Assembly: GCA_002478575.1 (NCBI GenBank)
Contig: DLOX01000288.1
Span: forward strand, 810-25,930
Reading direction: 5' to 3'
Length of the DNA: 25,121 nucleotides
Source: Sphingomonadales bacterium UBA7473
Lineage (GTDB): Bacteria > Pseudomonadota > Alphaproteobacteria > Sphingomonadales > Sphingomonadaceae
This document shows, one piece after another, positions 1 through 7,343 of the stretch. Both the position numbers and the translations under genes were made by a program. Positions within the stretch are counted from its first letter, which is position 1. Each line of letters starts with the position of its first letter. Below the pieces are notes generated by a model that had not been told where the DNA came from, did not search any database, and saw nothing but the letters and a program-made list of their open reading frames with translations.

Positions 1-87
1 TCCATGCTGATGTGCATTGGTGAAGGCACCAACGAAATGCAGCGCATGATCATTTCGAAGCAATGGGTTTCGAGGAATAAGATTTGA
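1..87 (+). CDS. Acyl-CoA dehydrogenase, C-terminal fragment (cut by window start)
   Basis: Frame 1 is open from the first base to a TGA at 85-87 and encodes the last 28 residues of a protein. It contains GEGTNEMQRMIISKQ, the closing signature of acyl-CoA dehydrogenases (usually G-x-G-T-[NS]-E-[IM]-Q-R), which lies in the C-terminal helical domain near the FAD and substrate. The family makes alpha,beta-unsaturated acyl-CoA and passes electrons to ETF. The stop codon overlaps the TTG start of the next CoA-transferase gene, so the two are almost certainly co-transcribed and belong to one CoA-thioester pathway. The rest of the gene is outside the window, so subfamily and substrate cannot be judged. 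Confidence 0.85.
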   Translation, partial: SMLMCIGEGTNEMQRMIISKQWVSRNKI

Positions 88-1277
88 GCCAAAGGCTGCC
101 TCTCACCGGATACAAAGTCATCAGCGCTGAGCAATATGGCGCTGGCCCCTATGGGACATTGTTTTTGGCTCAATTAGGCGCTGATGTGATCAAGATTGAG
201 CCACCCAAGGGCGGTGATACTGCACGCGGGGTAGGGCCGCATTTCCTGAGGGAGGGGGAGAGCCTCTATTTTCAAACCTTCAACCTCAACAAACGCTCCT
301 TAACGTTGGATTTGAACACCGACGCCGGTCAGGATGTGTTGCACAAATTGGCGGCTTCGGCTCATGTCGTGGCCAACAACTTGCGCGGCGACATTCCTTT
401 GAAACTCGGACTAACCTATGATGCGCTGAAAGGCGCAAATCCGGCCATCGTCTGCGCCCATGCGTCGGCCTATGGACGAGACAATGATCGGGCGCGTTGG
501 CCGGGCTATGATTATCTGATGCAAGCCGAAGCGGGCTTTTGTGCGTTGACCGGAGAGCCTGATGGACCGCCCCAGCGCTTTGGCCTTTCAATGGTCGATT
601 TCATGACCGGCACGCAAATGGCCGTGGGTCTGCTTGCCGCGCTCTTGGATGCCCAGCGGACCGGATTGGGCTGCGATATTGATGTCGATCTGATGTCCAC
701 CGCCGTCCACCAAATGACCTATCCAGCCATTTGGTATATGAATACAGGCGATGTGACACGACGCGTGCCTCGTTCGGCGCATCCTTCGGCAACCCCCAGC
801 CAAATGTTCAAAGCAGCGGACGGTTGGATGTTTGTGATGGCTCAAATTCCCAAATTCTGGCCGATCTTGGCTGAGAAAATTGGTCATCCTGAACTGGCTT
901 CCGATCTTCGCTTCAATACGCCGAAGGATCGGTTGGCAAACCGCACCACTTTGACCGAAATCCTTGACTCGATTTTCAGCACAAAACCCATGTCCCATTG
1001 GCAAAAGCTCTTGGAAGGGGCAGTCCCAGTTGCGCCCGTCTATGAGCTTGATCAGGCGCTCGATAATCCTTGGCTGGATGCCATCGGGATGAAGGACAAA
1101 GTCGATCATCCAGATATGGCTGACATGACGGTTTTGGCGAGCCCCATCAAAGTGAATGGTGAGCGCCTTCCAAGCAAAGCCGGGCCGCTGCTCGGCCAAG
1201 ATAGCGATGCCATTTTGGGCGAGATTGGTTATGATCCAGATTCTATCGCCTCCCTGAGGCAATCGGGGGTCATCTAA
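84..1277 (+). CDS. Family III (CaiB/BaiF) CoA-transferase, first copy
   Basis: This 397-residue protein has the usual length and layout of class III CoA-transferases, which move CoA from one acyl-CoA to another free acid. Visible family features are GPYGTLFLAQLGADVIKIE near residues 21-39, LGLTYDALKGANPAIV near 108-123, and SMVDFMTG near 169-176, whose Asp172 sits where the catalytic aspartate of formyl-CoA transferase (Asp169) is expected. The start is TTG at 84: a GAGG lies 7 bases upstream, and the codon overlaps the TGA of the acyl-CoA dehydrogenase gene, giving translational coupling. A second, different CaiB-type gene follows 3 bases after the stop. Class III enzymes can be heteromers of two such subunits (BbsEF, SmtAB), so this pair could form one enzyme. 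The substrate is unknown. Confidence 0.9.
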   Translation: MSQRLPLTGYKVISAEQYGAGPYGTLFLAQLGADVIKIEPPKGGDTARGVGPHFLREGESLYFQTFNLNKRSLTLDLNTDAGQDVLHKLAASAHVVANNLRGDIPLKLGLTYDALKGANPAIVCAHASAYGRDNDRARWPGYDYLMQAEAGFCALTGEPDGPPQRFGLSMVDFMTGTQMAVGLLAALLDAQRTGLGCDIDVDLMSTAVHQMTYPAIWYMNTGDVTRRVPRSAHPSATPSQMFKAADGWMFVMAQIPKFWPILAEKIGHPELASDLRFNTPKDRLANRTTLTEILDSIFSTKPMSHWQKLLEGAVPVAPVYELDQALDNPWLDAIGMKDKVDHPDMADMTVLASPIKVNGERLPSKAGPLLGQDSDAILGEIGYDPDSIASLRQSGVI

Positions 1278-1280
1278 GCC

Positions 1281-2363
1281 ATGGGGAAGCTATCGGCCAT
1301 CAAAGTCGTTGACCTGTCGGTTTTTCTGCCCGGCCCCATGATGACCATGATGATGGCGGATCAAGGCGCAGAAGTCTGGAAAATAGAAACCGCAGCGGGC
1401 GATCCTGCTCGCGATCAGGCACCTTTCGAAGCAGGCCAATCTGTTTGGTTTCGCAATCTCAATCGCGGCAAGAAGAGCATTGTGCTCGATCTGAAATCAG
1501 AGGCTGGAAAAGCCCGGCTTTGGGAAATGATCGATCAAGCGGATGTCTTTGTCGAAGGGTTCCGACCTGGTGTGATGAAGCGCCTAGGCTTTGACTATGA
1601 CGCTGTTTCGGCACGCAATCCCGCGATTGTCTACTGTTCGATCTCAGCCTTTGGACAGACAGGAGCGCTCGCTCACCATCCTGCACATGATATGGCGACG
1701 CAGGCGCTGGCAGGGTTTCTGTCGGTCAATGATGGGCCAGATGGCACGCCCGTTGTGCCGGGAGCGCCTTCAGCGGATATGGCTGCCGGGCTGACTGCAC
1801 TTTCAGCGACCTTGATGGCGCTGATTGGTCGCGAGCAGACTGGACGGGGCGACTATATCGACTGTGCCATGTTCGATAGCTTGCTGCCGTGGTGCGCCCA
1901 CACCGCTGGGAGTGCTATTGCGGGCGGCGAAGCTCCTCGATCATCCCATCAACGATCTTTGGGTGGTGCTGCCTTCTACCAAGTCTACGAAACCTCAGAT
2001 GGCCGACATGTCGTGCTGGGCGGGCGAGAGATTAAGTTTGCCCAGAACTTGCTTGAGGCATTGGGTCGAATTGATCTGCTTAAAATTGCAGAACAGGCTG
2101 CGGGAGAACAAGGCGAGCTGATCGCATTCCTTAGAACGACGTTCCTTACAAAATCGCGCGATGAATGGGTGGCATGGTTCGCTGACAAGGATGTAGCCTT
2201 TGCTCCGGTGCTCAACTTCAGGGAAGCGCTAGACGAGCCTCACATTTTCGAACGTGGCCTTTGGATTGAGCATGAGTGCGCGCATCAAATCGCCCCTGCC
2301 ATCCGCTTTGCCTCAGAGACTTGGCAGCCCGCCAACGCGCCGGAGCTCAATGCCGATGGGTGA
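1281..2363 (+). CDS. Family III (CaiB/BaiF) CoA-transferase, second copy
   Basis: This 360-residue class III CoA-transferase is recognisable from LPGPMMTMMMADQGAEVWKIE near residues 16-36, VEGFRPGVMKRLGFDYDAV near 91-109, NPAIVYCSISAFGQTG near 113-128 and APSADMAAGLTAL near 162-174. Asp166 in the last motif is the likely catalytic residue. It is somewhat shorter than the roughly 400-residue family norm, and its N-terminal half is more canonical than that of the preceding copy. ATG at 1281 follows a G-rich stretch (GGGGG) about 11 bases upstream, three bases after the previous stop. It ends 4 bp from the convergent stop of the GntR-type regulator. It may act alone or as a heteromer with the preceding protein. 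Confidence 0.9.
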   Translation: MGKLSAIKVVDLSVFLPGPMMTMMMADQGAEVWKIETAAGDPARDQAPFEAGQSVWFRNLNRGKKSIVLDLKSEAGKARLWEMIDQADVFVEGFRPGVMKRLGFDYDAVSARNPAIVYCSISAFGQTGALAHHPAHDMATQALAGFLSVNDGPDGTPVVPGAPSADMAAGLTALSATLMALIGREQTGRGDYIDCAMFDSLLPWCAHTAGSAIAGGEAPRSSHQRSLGGAAFYQVYETSDGRHVVLGGREIKFAQNLLEALGRIDLLKIAEQAAGEQGELIAFLRTTFLTKSRDEWVAWFADKDVAFAPVLNFREALDEPHIFERGLWIEHECAHQIAPAIRFASETWQPANAPELNADG

Positions 2364-2367
2364 GGCC

Positions 2368-3120
2368 TTACCCATCGACCTCAATATGCATCGAATAGGC
2401 GAACCGATCCCCGGGGTGATGGTTGGCGGAAATCTCGAGGATATTCCCGTCGGAATCTTTGTAACAGCGCAAGATCAACAGGCAGGGCGAACGCTTGGCC
2501 AGGCCGAGCTTGCGTGCGACGTCACTGCTAGCGGCTACCGCTTGAATATCCTGAGTCACATGGGCCACACGAACCCCCGCAATGCGTTCCAATTGCTTGA
2601 AGATCGTGTCTTCATCCTGCGTGATATGCTTGGCAGCCTCTTCAAGGCTTTCGTGAACATAGGCATCGGTTGTCGCGATCGGTTGGCTGGAACCGGGGCT
2701 GGTCCGCAAGCCACTGAAACGCGTCCATTTGCCGCCCGCCAGGATGCCCAATTGCTCGGCAATTTCCTTAGGCAAAGGGGCAATGCCCAATCGTTCAAAC
2801 TGGGCCTGAGTATTGCGCGCATATTGCTGAATTTCCGCAACGTTGGAAAGCGGCTGATGAAGGGCACCGCCTCGCGCTACGGCGGGCTGAATGATCGTAC
2901 CGGACCCACGCTTGCGAGCGATCAGCCCTTCGGCTTGCAGCGCCCTCAGCGCTTCTCGAACCGTGTAGCGCGAAACGCTGAATCGTTTGCACAAATCGCT
3001 TTCAGTCGGGAAAGTCTCTTCGGAATAGTCGCCGCGCACGATTTCTGTCCGCAGCTCGTCCGCCATTTCGCGGTAACGTGGTTTCGCCGCCAACTCAGCC
3101 CTCCTGTTCGTAGCGGTCAT
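2368..3120 (-). CDS. GntR family transcriptional regulator, HutC/UTRA type
   Basis: This 250-residue protein has an N-terminal winged helix-turn-helix (about residues 14-78) with the GntR hallmark FPTESDLCKRFSVSRYTVREALRAL, followed by the wing sequence RKRGSGT. The C-terminal part (about 100-245) has the UTRA effector-binding form of the HutC subfamily, ending in a typical NHHPGDRFAYSMHIE-like segment. Such proteins are usually repressors released by a pathway intermediate. I place the start at ATG 3120 because AGAGG lies 9 bases upstream and the HTH begins at a normal distance. The open frame continues upstream to 3246, but that would overlap the divergent gene by 121 bp. It sits between the CoA-transferase genes and the MmgE/PrpD operon, so it most likely controls them. 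The effector is unknown. Confidence 0.92.
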   Translation of the reverse strand: MTATNRRAELAAKPRYREMADELRTEIVRGDYSEETFPTESDLCKRFSVSRYTVREALRALQAEGLIARKRGSGTIIQPAVARGGALHQPLSNVAEIQQYARNTQAQFERLGIAPLPKEIAEQLGILAGGKWTRFSGLRTSPGSSQPIATTDAYVHESLEEAAKHITQDEDTIFKQLERIAGVRVAHVTQDIQAVAASSDVARKLGLAKRSPCLLILRCYKDSDGNILEISANHHPGDRFAYSMHIEVDG

Positions 3121-3131
3121 CCCGCATGACC
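3115..3131. promoter_or_regulatory. Inverted repeat covering both divergent start codons
   Basis: GGTCAT (3115-3120), CCCGC, ATGACC (3126-3131) is a perfect 6-bp dyad with a 5-bp centre. One further base outside each arm mismatches, then two more bases pair (AG at 3112-3113, CT at 3133-3134). The left arm contains the regulator start codon and the right arm the start of the divergent MmgE/PrpD gene. An operator here would repress both. Part of the symmetry arises because both proteins begin Met-Thr with the codons ATGACC, so chance is a real alternative. It does not match a HutC-type operator consensus that I can name. Confidence 0.35.
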
Positions 3132-4373
3132 TCTTATAGCCTGACAGAGCAACTAGCCAAGCATCTGCAAAGGCCCGTGGATCAGAACACCCGCGAGCGC
3201 GCGCGACTGCATCTCTTGGATTGGTTGGCCTGTGTGGCGGGGGCAAGGAATTCTGAACTTGTTCAGAAGTTTCGAACGTCGGACATGTCGGACATGTCGC
3301 CCCATTTGGCGGCCATGGCGGGAAACATCTTGGAGATGGATGACATTCATCGAACCTCCATCTTGCACCCCGGGCCAGTTGTTTGGGGGGCGTTGATGGT
3401 TGGGCAGCCCAACGACATGGATGATGTGTTGGACGCCGCTGTGCGGGGCTATGAGGCGATGATCGCCATCGGCTCCACTTTCGATGCGCATCACTATGCC
3501 CATTATCATAACACGTCGACGGCGGGAGGCTTTGGCGCTGCGGCGGCCGTTGCAGATCTCTACGGATGCGATGAGGGTCAGCTTGTATCTGCGTTGGGGC
3601 TTGCTGGATCAGTAACGGGCGGCCTTTGGCAAATGCGTCATGAGGCCAATGACGCGAAACAATGGCATATTGAACGCGCTATGGTGAATGGCGGCAGCGC
3701 AGGCCTCTATGCTGCACAAGGGATCATAGGTCCGCGCTTCGTTTTGGAAGGGCCTCAGGGCCTTTATGCGGCGACCTGCAGAAAGCCCAAACCCATGGCC
3801 TTTCCTAATCAATGGCGCATCTGGGATGTGAGCTTTAAGCCTTGGGGAGCATGTCGCCATGCTCATCCGGTGATTGATGCAGCGCTGGAGCTGAAGGGCA
3901 AGCTCGGCAAGCTTACCGGTCCAATCACACTTGAGACATATGGTGATGCCATTCGCTTTTGTGACCGGCCTTCACCTGAGACGGTCCATGAAGCCAAATT
4001 CTCGCTGCAACATGCGGTCGCGGTCGTGGCGGAGCGTGGCGAGCCGATGTTGGCCGATTTTGAGATGGATTCAGTGAAAGCACTCAAAATGGCGCGAGGC
4101 CGAGTGAGTGTCGTCGAATCCAAAGCCATCACTAAGCGCTATCCCGATCATTATGGTGCTAGGGTGACCTGTGGTGGTGAGGCGGTCGAGCTAATCGACA
4201 CAAGAGGGGACCCGGAACGGCCGCTTTCAACCGAAGGCGTGATTGAAAAGGCTCATGCGTTGATGGCCTGGGGCGGACTATCGAAGAAGCAAGCCGGAAA
4301 AGCTGTCCTTCACGCTTTGGAAGGCGACGATCCAGTCAAGATTGCGCGGATGCTTGGGAAATGGTTGGCATGA
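3126..4373 (+). CDS. MmgE/PrpD family protein, first copy
   Basis: This 415-residue protein has the MmgE/PrpD fold, which includes 2-methylcitrate dehydratase, cis-aconitate decarboxylase and iminodisuccinate epimerase. Family landmarks are ARLHLLDWLACVAG near residues 26-39, NILEMDDIHRTSILHPG near 67-83 (acidic/His active-site segment), HNTSTAGGFGAAAAVADLYG near 128-147, and HIERAMVNGGSAGLYAAQGI near 181-200 followed by LEGPQGLY. These fit a lyase or epimerase acting on a polycarboxylate-like acid, but the subfamily cannot be fixed. ATG 3126 is the only start giving a complete N-terminus, although there is no clear Shine-Dalgarno sequence and the regulator starts 5 bp away on the other strand. 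Its last four bases (ATGA) overlap the second MmgE/PrpD gene. Confidence 0.9.
   Translation: MTSYSLTEQLAKHLQRPVDQNTRERARLHLLDWLACVAGARNSELVQKFRTSDMSDMSPHLAAMAGNILEMDDIHRTSILHPGPVVWGALMVGQPNDMDDVLDAAVRGYEAMIAIGSTFDAHHYAHYHNTSTAGGFGAAAAVADLYGCDEGQLVSALGLAGSVTGGLWQMRHEANDAKQWHIERAMVNGGSAGLYAAQGIIGPRFVLEGPQGLYAATCRKPKPMAFPNQWRIWDVSFKPWGACRHAHPVIDAALELKGKLGKLTGPITLETYGDAIRFCDRPSPETVHEAKFSLQHAVAVVAERGEPMLADFEMDSVKALKMARGRVSVVESKAITKRYPDHYGARVTCGGEAVELIDTRGDPERPLSTEGVIEKAHALMAWGGLSKKQAGKAVLHALEGDDPVKIARMLGKWLA
3251..3268. promoter_or_regulatory. 8-bp inverted repeat upstream of the regulator gene
   Basis: TTCTGAAC-TT-GTTCAGAA has perfect 8-bp arms and a 2-bp centre. It lies inside the MmgE/PrpD gene, about 130 bp upstream of the regulator start, where the regulator promoter must lie because only 5 bp separate the two genes. 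A 9-bp tandem repeat containing GACATGTC twice follows at 3281-3298. It could be an operator; it could also be coding-sequence chance. No second copy was seen elsewhere in the cluster. Confidence 0.25.
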
Positions 4374-5662
4374 GCGCCACGTCTGTCCTGCTCGACTTCG
4401 CCGCGGCACCGCACCAACTGCCAACTGCGGTCAAGGCGGATGCCATTCGCCTGCTGGGTGACACTTTGGCGGTCGGAGCTGCTGGATCGACCGCGCCCGG
4501 TGCATCCGGTGTGCTCGCGACCGCACAAGCCATGGGGCACGGGAGCGATGCTCGTTTGCTTGGGCACGCAGGACGACTGCCAGCGGGGTCAGCAGCCTTC
4601 GTAAACGCTTTTCAAATCCACTGCCTTGAATGGGATGCTGTCCACGAAGCCGCAGTGGTCCACGCGCTTTCAGTCGTTACCGCAGCACTTCACGCAGCCG
4701 TTGATCGACGAGGCGGTTGTGACGAGGATGAAGCGCTGGCCGCTTTGGCCGTAGGCGTTGATGTCGCAAGCGGGTTGGGACTATCCGCAGACTCGCCGCT
4801 TGGCTTTTTTCGCCCGGCGATAGCCGGATTGTTCGGTGCCGCTTTGGCTGTCGCACGGATCGAAGGATTGTCTCGCGATCAATTCGCTGACGTCCTCGGC
4901 CTTGCCCACAGTCATGCGGCGGGAACAATGCAAGCGCATGTAGAAGGCTCCATCGCTTTGCCGCTTCAGATTGCCAACGCTGCGCGGACCGCCATTCAAG
5001 TGGTTGATCTCGTCAAGAATGGTTTGACCGGGCCGCACGATGCGCTGGAAGGGCCTTACGGCTATTTCAAGCTGTTCGATCATGGGCAATTGTCTCGCTA
5101 CACCAATGATATTGGGAAGATCTGGCGGATCAGTGAAGTCTGCACAAAACCCTTTCCCTCAGGCCGCGCCAGCCATGCAGTGTTGGCGGCTTTGGCGGAT
5201 ATCACACAGAGTGGCCGGACGATTAGTGGCCTCACGGCTCATGTCCCGCCTTTGGTCGCTCGATTGGTGGGACGGCCGCTGAAGGCTGATATGACGCCTG
5301 CCTATGCGCGACTTTGCTTGCCCTTGCTCAGTGCGCTTATGGTTCGTGATGGGCGAATTGATCCAAGAACTTTCCCCGGGGAAAGTTTTTCTGATCCTCA
5401 AATTCAGGCACTTGCGGCGCTCATTGCCGTGGAGGTCGACGATAATCCCGATCTCAATGCCCTGTCCCCACAAAGGTTGGTGGTGCGATATGCCGATGGG
5501 AGCACCGAGGACATCGACATAGCTCACACTCTGGGCAGCCCGTTCGCGGCAATGACCCCCGCTCAATCCGCTCAAAAATATGACCTTTGTCGCCTCCTTG
5601 CGCCCGATGCAGACCCCAAGATTTTCGATGATCCTTTTGCTTATTTCACGGAGCCCCAATGA
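4370..5662 (+). CDS. MmgE/PrpD family protein, second copy
   Basis: This 430-residue MmgE/PrpD-fold protein is clearly different from its upstream neighbour. Visible landmarks are IRLLGDTLAVGAAGS near residues 26-40, NAFQIHCLEWDAVHEAAVVHA near 79-99 (the family acidic/His segment, here without the HPG motif), and FRPAIAGLFGAALAVARIEGL near 146-166. A segment after residue 250, CTKPFPSGRASHAVL, is the usual K-P-x-x-x-x-R/H region. I choose ATG 4370, which forms an ATGA overlap with the preceding stop and has GGGA upstream at workable spacing. The in-frame ATG at 4361 has GGGA only 3 bases away. Two adjacent unlike members suggest either consecutive reactions or a hetero-oligomer. A 20-bp palindrome followed by T residues lies inside the gene at 5368-5390. 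Confidence 0.88.
   Translation: MSATSVLLDFAAAPHQLPTAVKADAIRLLGDTLAVGAAGSTAPGASGVLATAQAMGHGSDARLLGHAGRLPAGSAAFVNAFQIHCLEWDAVHEAAVVHALSVVTAALHAAVDRRGGCDEDEALAALAVGVDVASGLGLSADSPLGFFRPAIAGLFGAALAVARIEGLSRDQFADVLGLAHSHAAGTMQAHVEGSIALPLQIANAARTAIQVVDLVKNGLTGPHDALEGPYGYFKLFDHGQLSRYTNDIGKIWRISEVCTKPFPSGRASHAVLAALADITQSGRTISGLTAHVPPLVARLVGRPLKADMTPAYARLCLPLLSALMVRDGRIDPRTFPGESFSDPQIQALAALIAVEVDDNPDLNALSPQRLVVRYADGSTEDIDIAHTLGSPFAAMTPAQSAQKYDLCRLLAPDADPKIFDDPFAYFTEPQ
5368..5387. repeat. Perfect 20-bp palindrome followed by T-run inside coding sequence
   Basis: AACTTTCCCC at 5368-5377 is followed directly by its exact complement GGGGAAAGTT, and a run of five T residues spans 5386-5390. As RNA this gives an 8-bp stem with a CCGG loop and a U-tract, which looks like an intrinsic terminator on the plus strand, but it is within the second MmgE/PrpD gene (residues about 333-340). 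It may cause partial termination or pausing in the operon, or be a coincidence. Confidence 0.5.
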
Positions 5663-7026
5663 GTTTCCCGAGCTATTTTGAAGCGCTGGATGCCAAGCAG
5701 ATATTGGCCGACTATCCGATCGGAGAGGCATTCACAGCCCGCTACGCGAAAATGAGCCGGGATGAGCTTTACGCCATCCAAAACGCACAATTTCTCAAGC
5801 TGATGGTGCGCGGTTGGGAAGTGCCATTCTATCAGCGCTTGTGGTCCGGAAAAGGGATACAACCGGGCGACATCCAAGGGTTGCACGATATCACCAAGCT
5901 GCCTGTCTATGACAAATCGGATCTGATGGCCTCCATCGCGGACTATCCGCCTTATGGCGACTTTGCCGGACTTGGCGGCGCTGATCGTCCACCGGCAATC
6001 CTTCACACCACATCAGGCACCACGGGCCGCCCACAGACTTTGCTCTTTGGTCCAAAGGGGCGTGAAGTGGGTAACCTTCTGGTCGGGCGCATGTACCGCT
6101 GGATGGGCTTGCAGCCGGAGGACGTCATCCAATCGGTCTATGGTCATGGGATGATCAACGGCGGGCATTATATCCGCGAGGCAGTGACCCACTTCACCAA
6201 TTCGATCTTCCTTTCGGCAGGAACCGGAATCGAGACGCGGTCGATCAGTCAGGTCAATCTCCTTGCTGATTTCGGCGTGACGGTCATGGTCGGTTTTGTG
6301 GACTATATCCGCAAGCTTGCCGAGGTGGCAGAGGCCGAAAAGCTGTTTGATCGCATCAAGCTGAAAATGATCATTGGCCATTTGGGAACCGAAGATCGGG
6401 CGTCCACCGAAGCTGCGTGGCACGGAGCAAGGGCCTATGATTGGTACGGCGTGGGCGATACCGGAACCATCGCAGGCGAGGGGCCGGAGCGCGATGGCCT
6501 TTATGTTTGGGAAGATGCTCAGTTTCTCGAGCTGCTGGATGTGGATCATGGCACGCCCGTTGGCCAAGGCGAAACCGGGGATATGGTCGTCACTTGTCTC
6601 TATAAGGATGATGTGGCGCCCTGCATCCGCTTCAATACACATGACATCACGCAAGAGATGGATGGTCGCGGGGAAATTGCGTTTAAGCGGATCACAGGAT
6701 TCAAGGGCCGCAGCGACAATATGGTCAAACTGCGTGGTATCAATCTCTTCCCCCACGCCATTGCCGCCCTGATCGAGAATAGAAGTGATCTGACAGGCGA
6801 ATATATTTGCACTGTGACTCGCGATGACGTGACACAACGTGACGATATGATGGTGACGTTGGAAAGCCGAGGAGGCACAAGTGTTGATCAGTTGGCAGGC
6901 CTGTTACGGCAGGGGCTAGGCGTGGAGGTTGGGGTTTCGCTGTGCGCGCCCGGCGAAACGGCAAGCTTGACGCAGATAGATGTCAGACAGAAACCGATAA
7001 GATTGATCGATAAACGCGGAGTTTAA
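5659..7026 (+). CDS. Phenylacetate-CoA ligase (PaaK)-like AMP-forming ligase
   Basis: This 455-residue adenylate-forming enzyme activates a carboxylic acid to acyl-AMP and then acyl-CoA. The ATP-binding loop TTSGTTGRP is at residues 117-125. WYGVGDTGTIAGEGPERDGLY (about 262-282) matches the adenine/acyl pocket segment of PaaK proteins. The conserved Asp is in FNTHDIT near 329, and GRSDNMVKLRGINLFP at 350-365 is the PaaK hinge/C-terminal signature. Length is close to PaaK (about 430-440). There is no evidence that phenylacetate is the substrate; the neighbours suggest an aliphatic or heterocycle-derived acid. The gene starts with an ATGA overlap and has GGAG 5 bases before the ATG. The next gene follows after 11 bases. 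Confidence 0.9.
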   Translation: MSFPSYFEALDAKQILADYPIGEAFTARYAKMSRDELYAIQNAQFLKLMVRGWEVPFYQRLWSGKGIQPGDIQGLHDITKLPVYDKSDLMASIADYPPYGDFAGLGGADRPPAILHTTSGTTGRPQTLLFGPKGREVGNLLVGRMYRWMGLQPEDVIQSVYGHGMINGGHYIREAVTHFTNSIFLSAGTGIETRSISQVNLLADFGVTVMVGFVDYIRKLAEVAEAEKLFDRIKLKMIIGHLGTEDRASTEAAWHGARAYDWYGVGDTGTIAGEGPERDGLYVWEDAQFLELLDVDHGTPVGQGETGDMVVTCLYKDDVAPCIRFNTHDITQEMDGRGEIAFKRITGFKGRSDNMVKLRGINLFPHAIAALIENRSDLTGEYICTVTRDDVTQRDDMMVTLESRGGTSVDQLAGLLRQGLGVEVGVSLCAPGETASLTQIDVRQKPIRLIDKRGV

Positions 7027-7037
7027 GGAGAAAGACC

Positions 7038-7343
7038 ATGCGCATCGTAGTGATTTTCAAATTGAAAGAAGGCGTTGATCCTGCGGCCTATGAAGCATGG
7101 GCACGCGGCACCGATATTCCCGGGGTGAATGCGCTTTCCTCCGTTCGTAACTTCACGGTGCACAAAACGACGGGCTTGTTCGGATCGGATGCGGCAGCAC
7201 CTTATGACTATGTCGAAATCATCGACATTCATGGCGTGGATCCGTTTGTCGCTGAAATCTCTACCGAAGAGTTTCAAAAAGTGGCAGCAGCCTTTGGTGA
7301 GTTCGCCGACAATCCTCAGTTCATGATGACGGAAGATCTTTGA
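7038..7343 (+). CDS. HapK/RedY-like small protein
   Basis: This 101-residue protein (MRIVVIFKLKEGVDPAAYEA at the start) resembles the RedY/HapK family of small dimeric alpha/beta-barrel proteins first met in prodiginine and bisindole biosynthesis clusters. The pattern of a leading beta-strand, then VDPAAYEAWARGTDIPGVNAL, a FTVHKT strand, and DYVEIIDIHGVDPF followed by a Phe-rich helix fits a dimeric ferredoxin-like barrel. No metal or cofactor motif is visible. AAGGAG lies 7 bases before the ATG, the strongest ribosome binding site in the operon. The stop overlaps the start of the SDR gene (TGATG). In a catabolic operon it may bind or rearrange an intermediate, but the function is unproven; family assignment is from memory of the sequence pattern. 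Confidence 0.7.
   Translation: MRIVVIFKLKEGVDPAAYEAWARGTDIPGVNALSSVRNFTVHKTTGLFGSDAAAPYDYVEIIDIHGVDPFVAEISTEEFQKVAAAFGEFADNPQFMMTEDL

Noticed and set aside
588..1262. Minus-strand open frame of 224 codons
   Set aside because: Antisense to the first CaiB-type gene, which has strong family motifs; no start signal on the minus strand.
2254..3129. Plus-strand open frame of 291 codons between the CoA-transferase and MmgE/PrpD genes
   Set aside because: It is antisense to the GntR-type regulator, whose HTH and UTRA domains are clear; the plus-strand translation has no family resemblance.
3121..3246. 42-residue N-terminal extension of the GntR-type regulator
   Set aside because: It would overlap the divergent MmgE/PrpD coding sequence; the added residues are unlike the family, and ATG 3120 has AGAGG upstream.
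6013..6837. Minus-strand open frame of 274 codons
   Set aside because: Lies wholly antisense to the PaaK-like ligase gene and has Cys/His-rich, non-protein-like composition.
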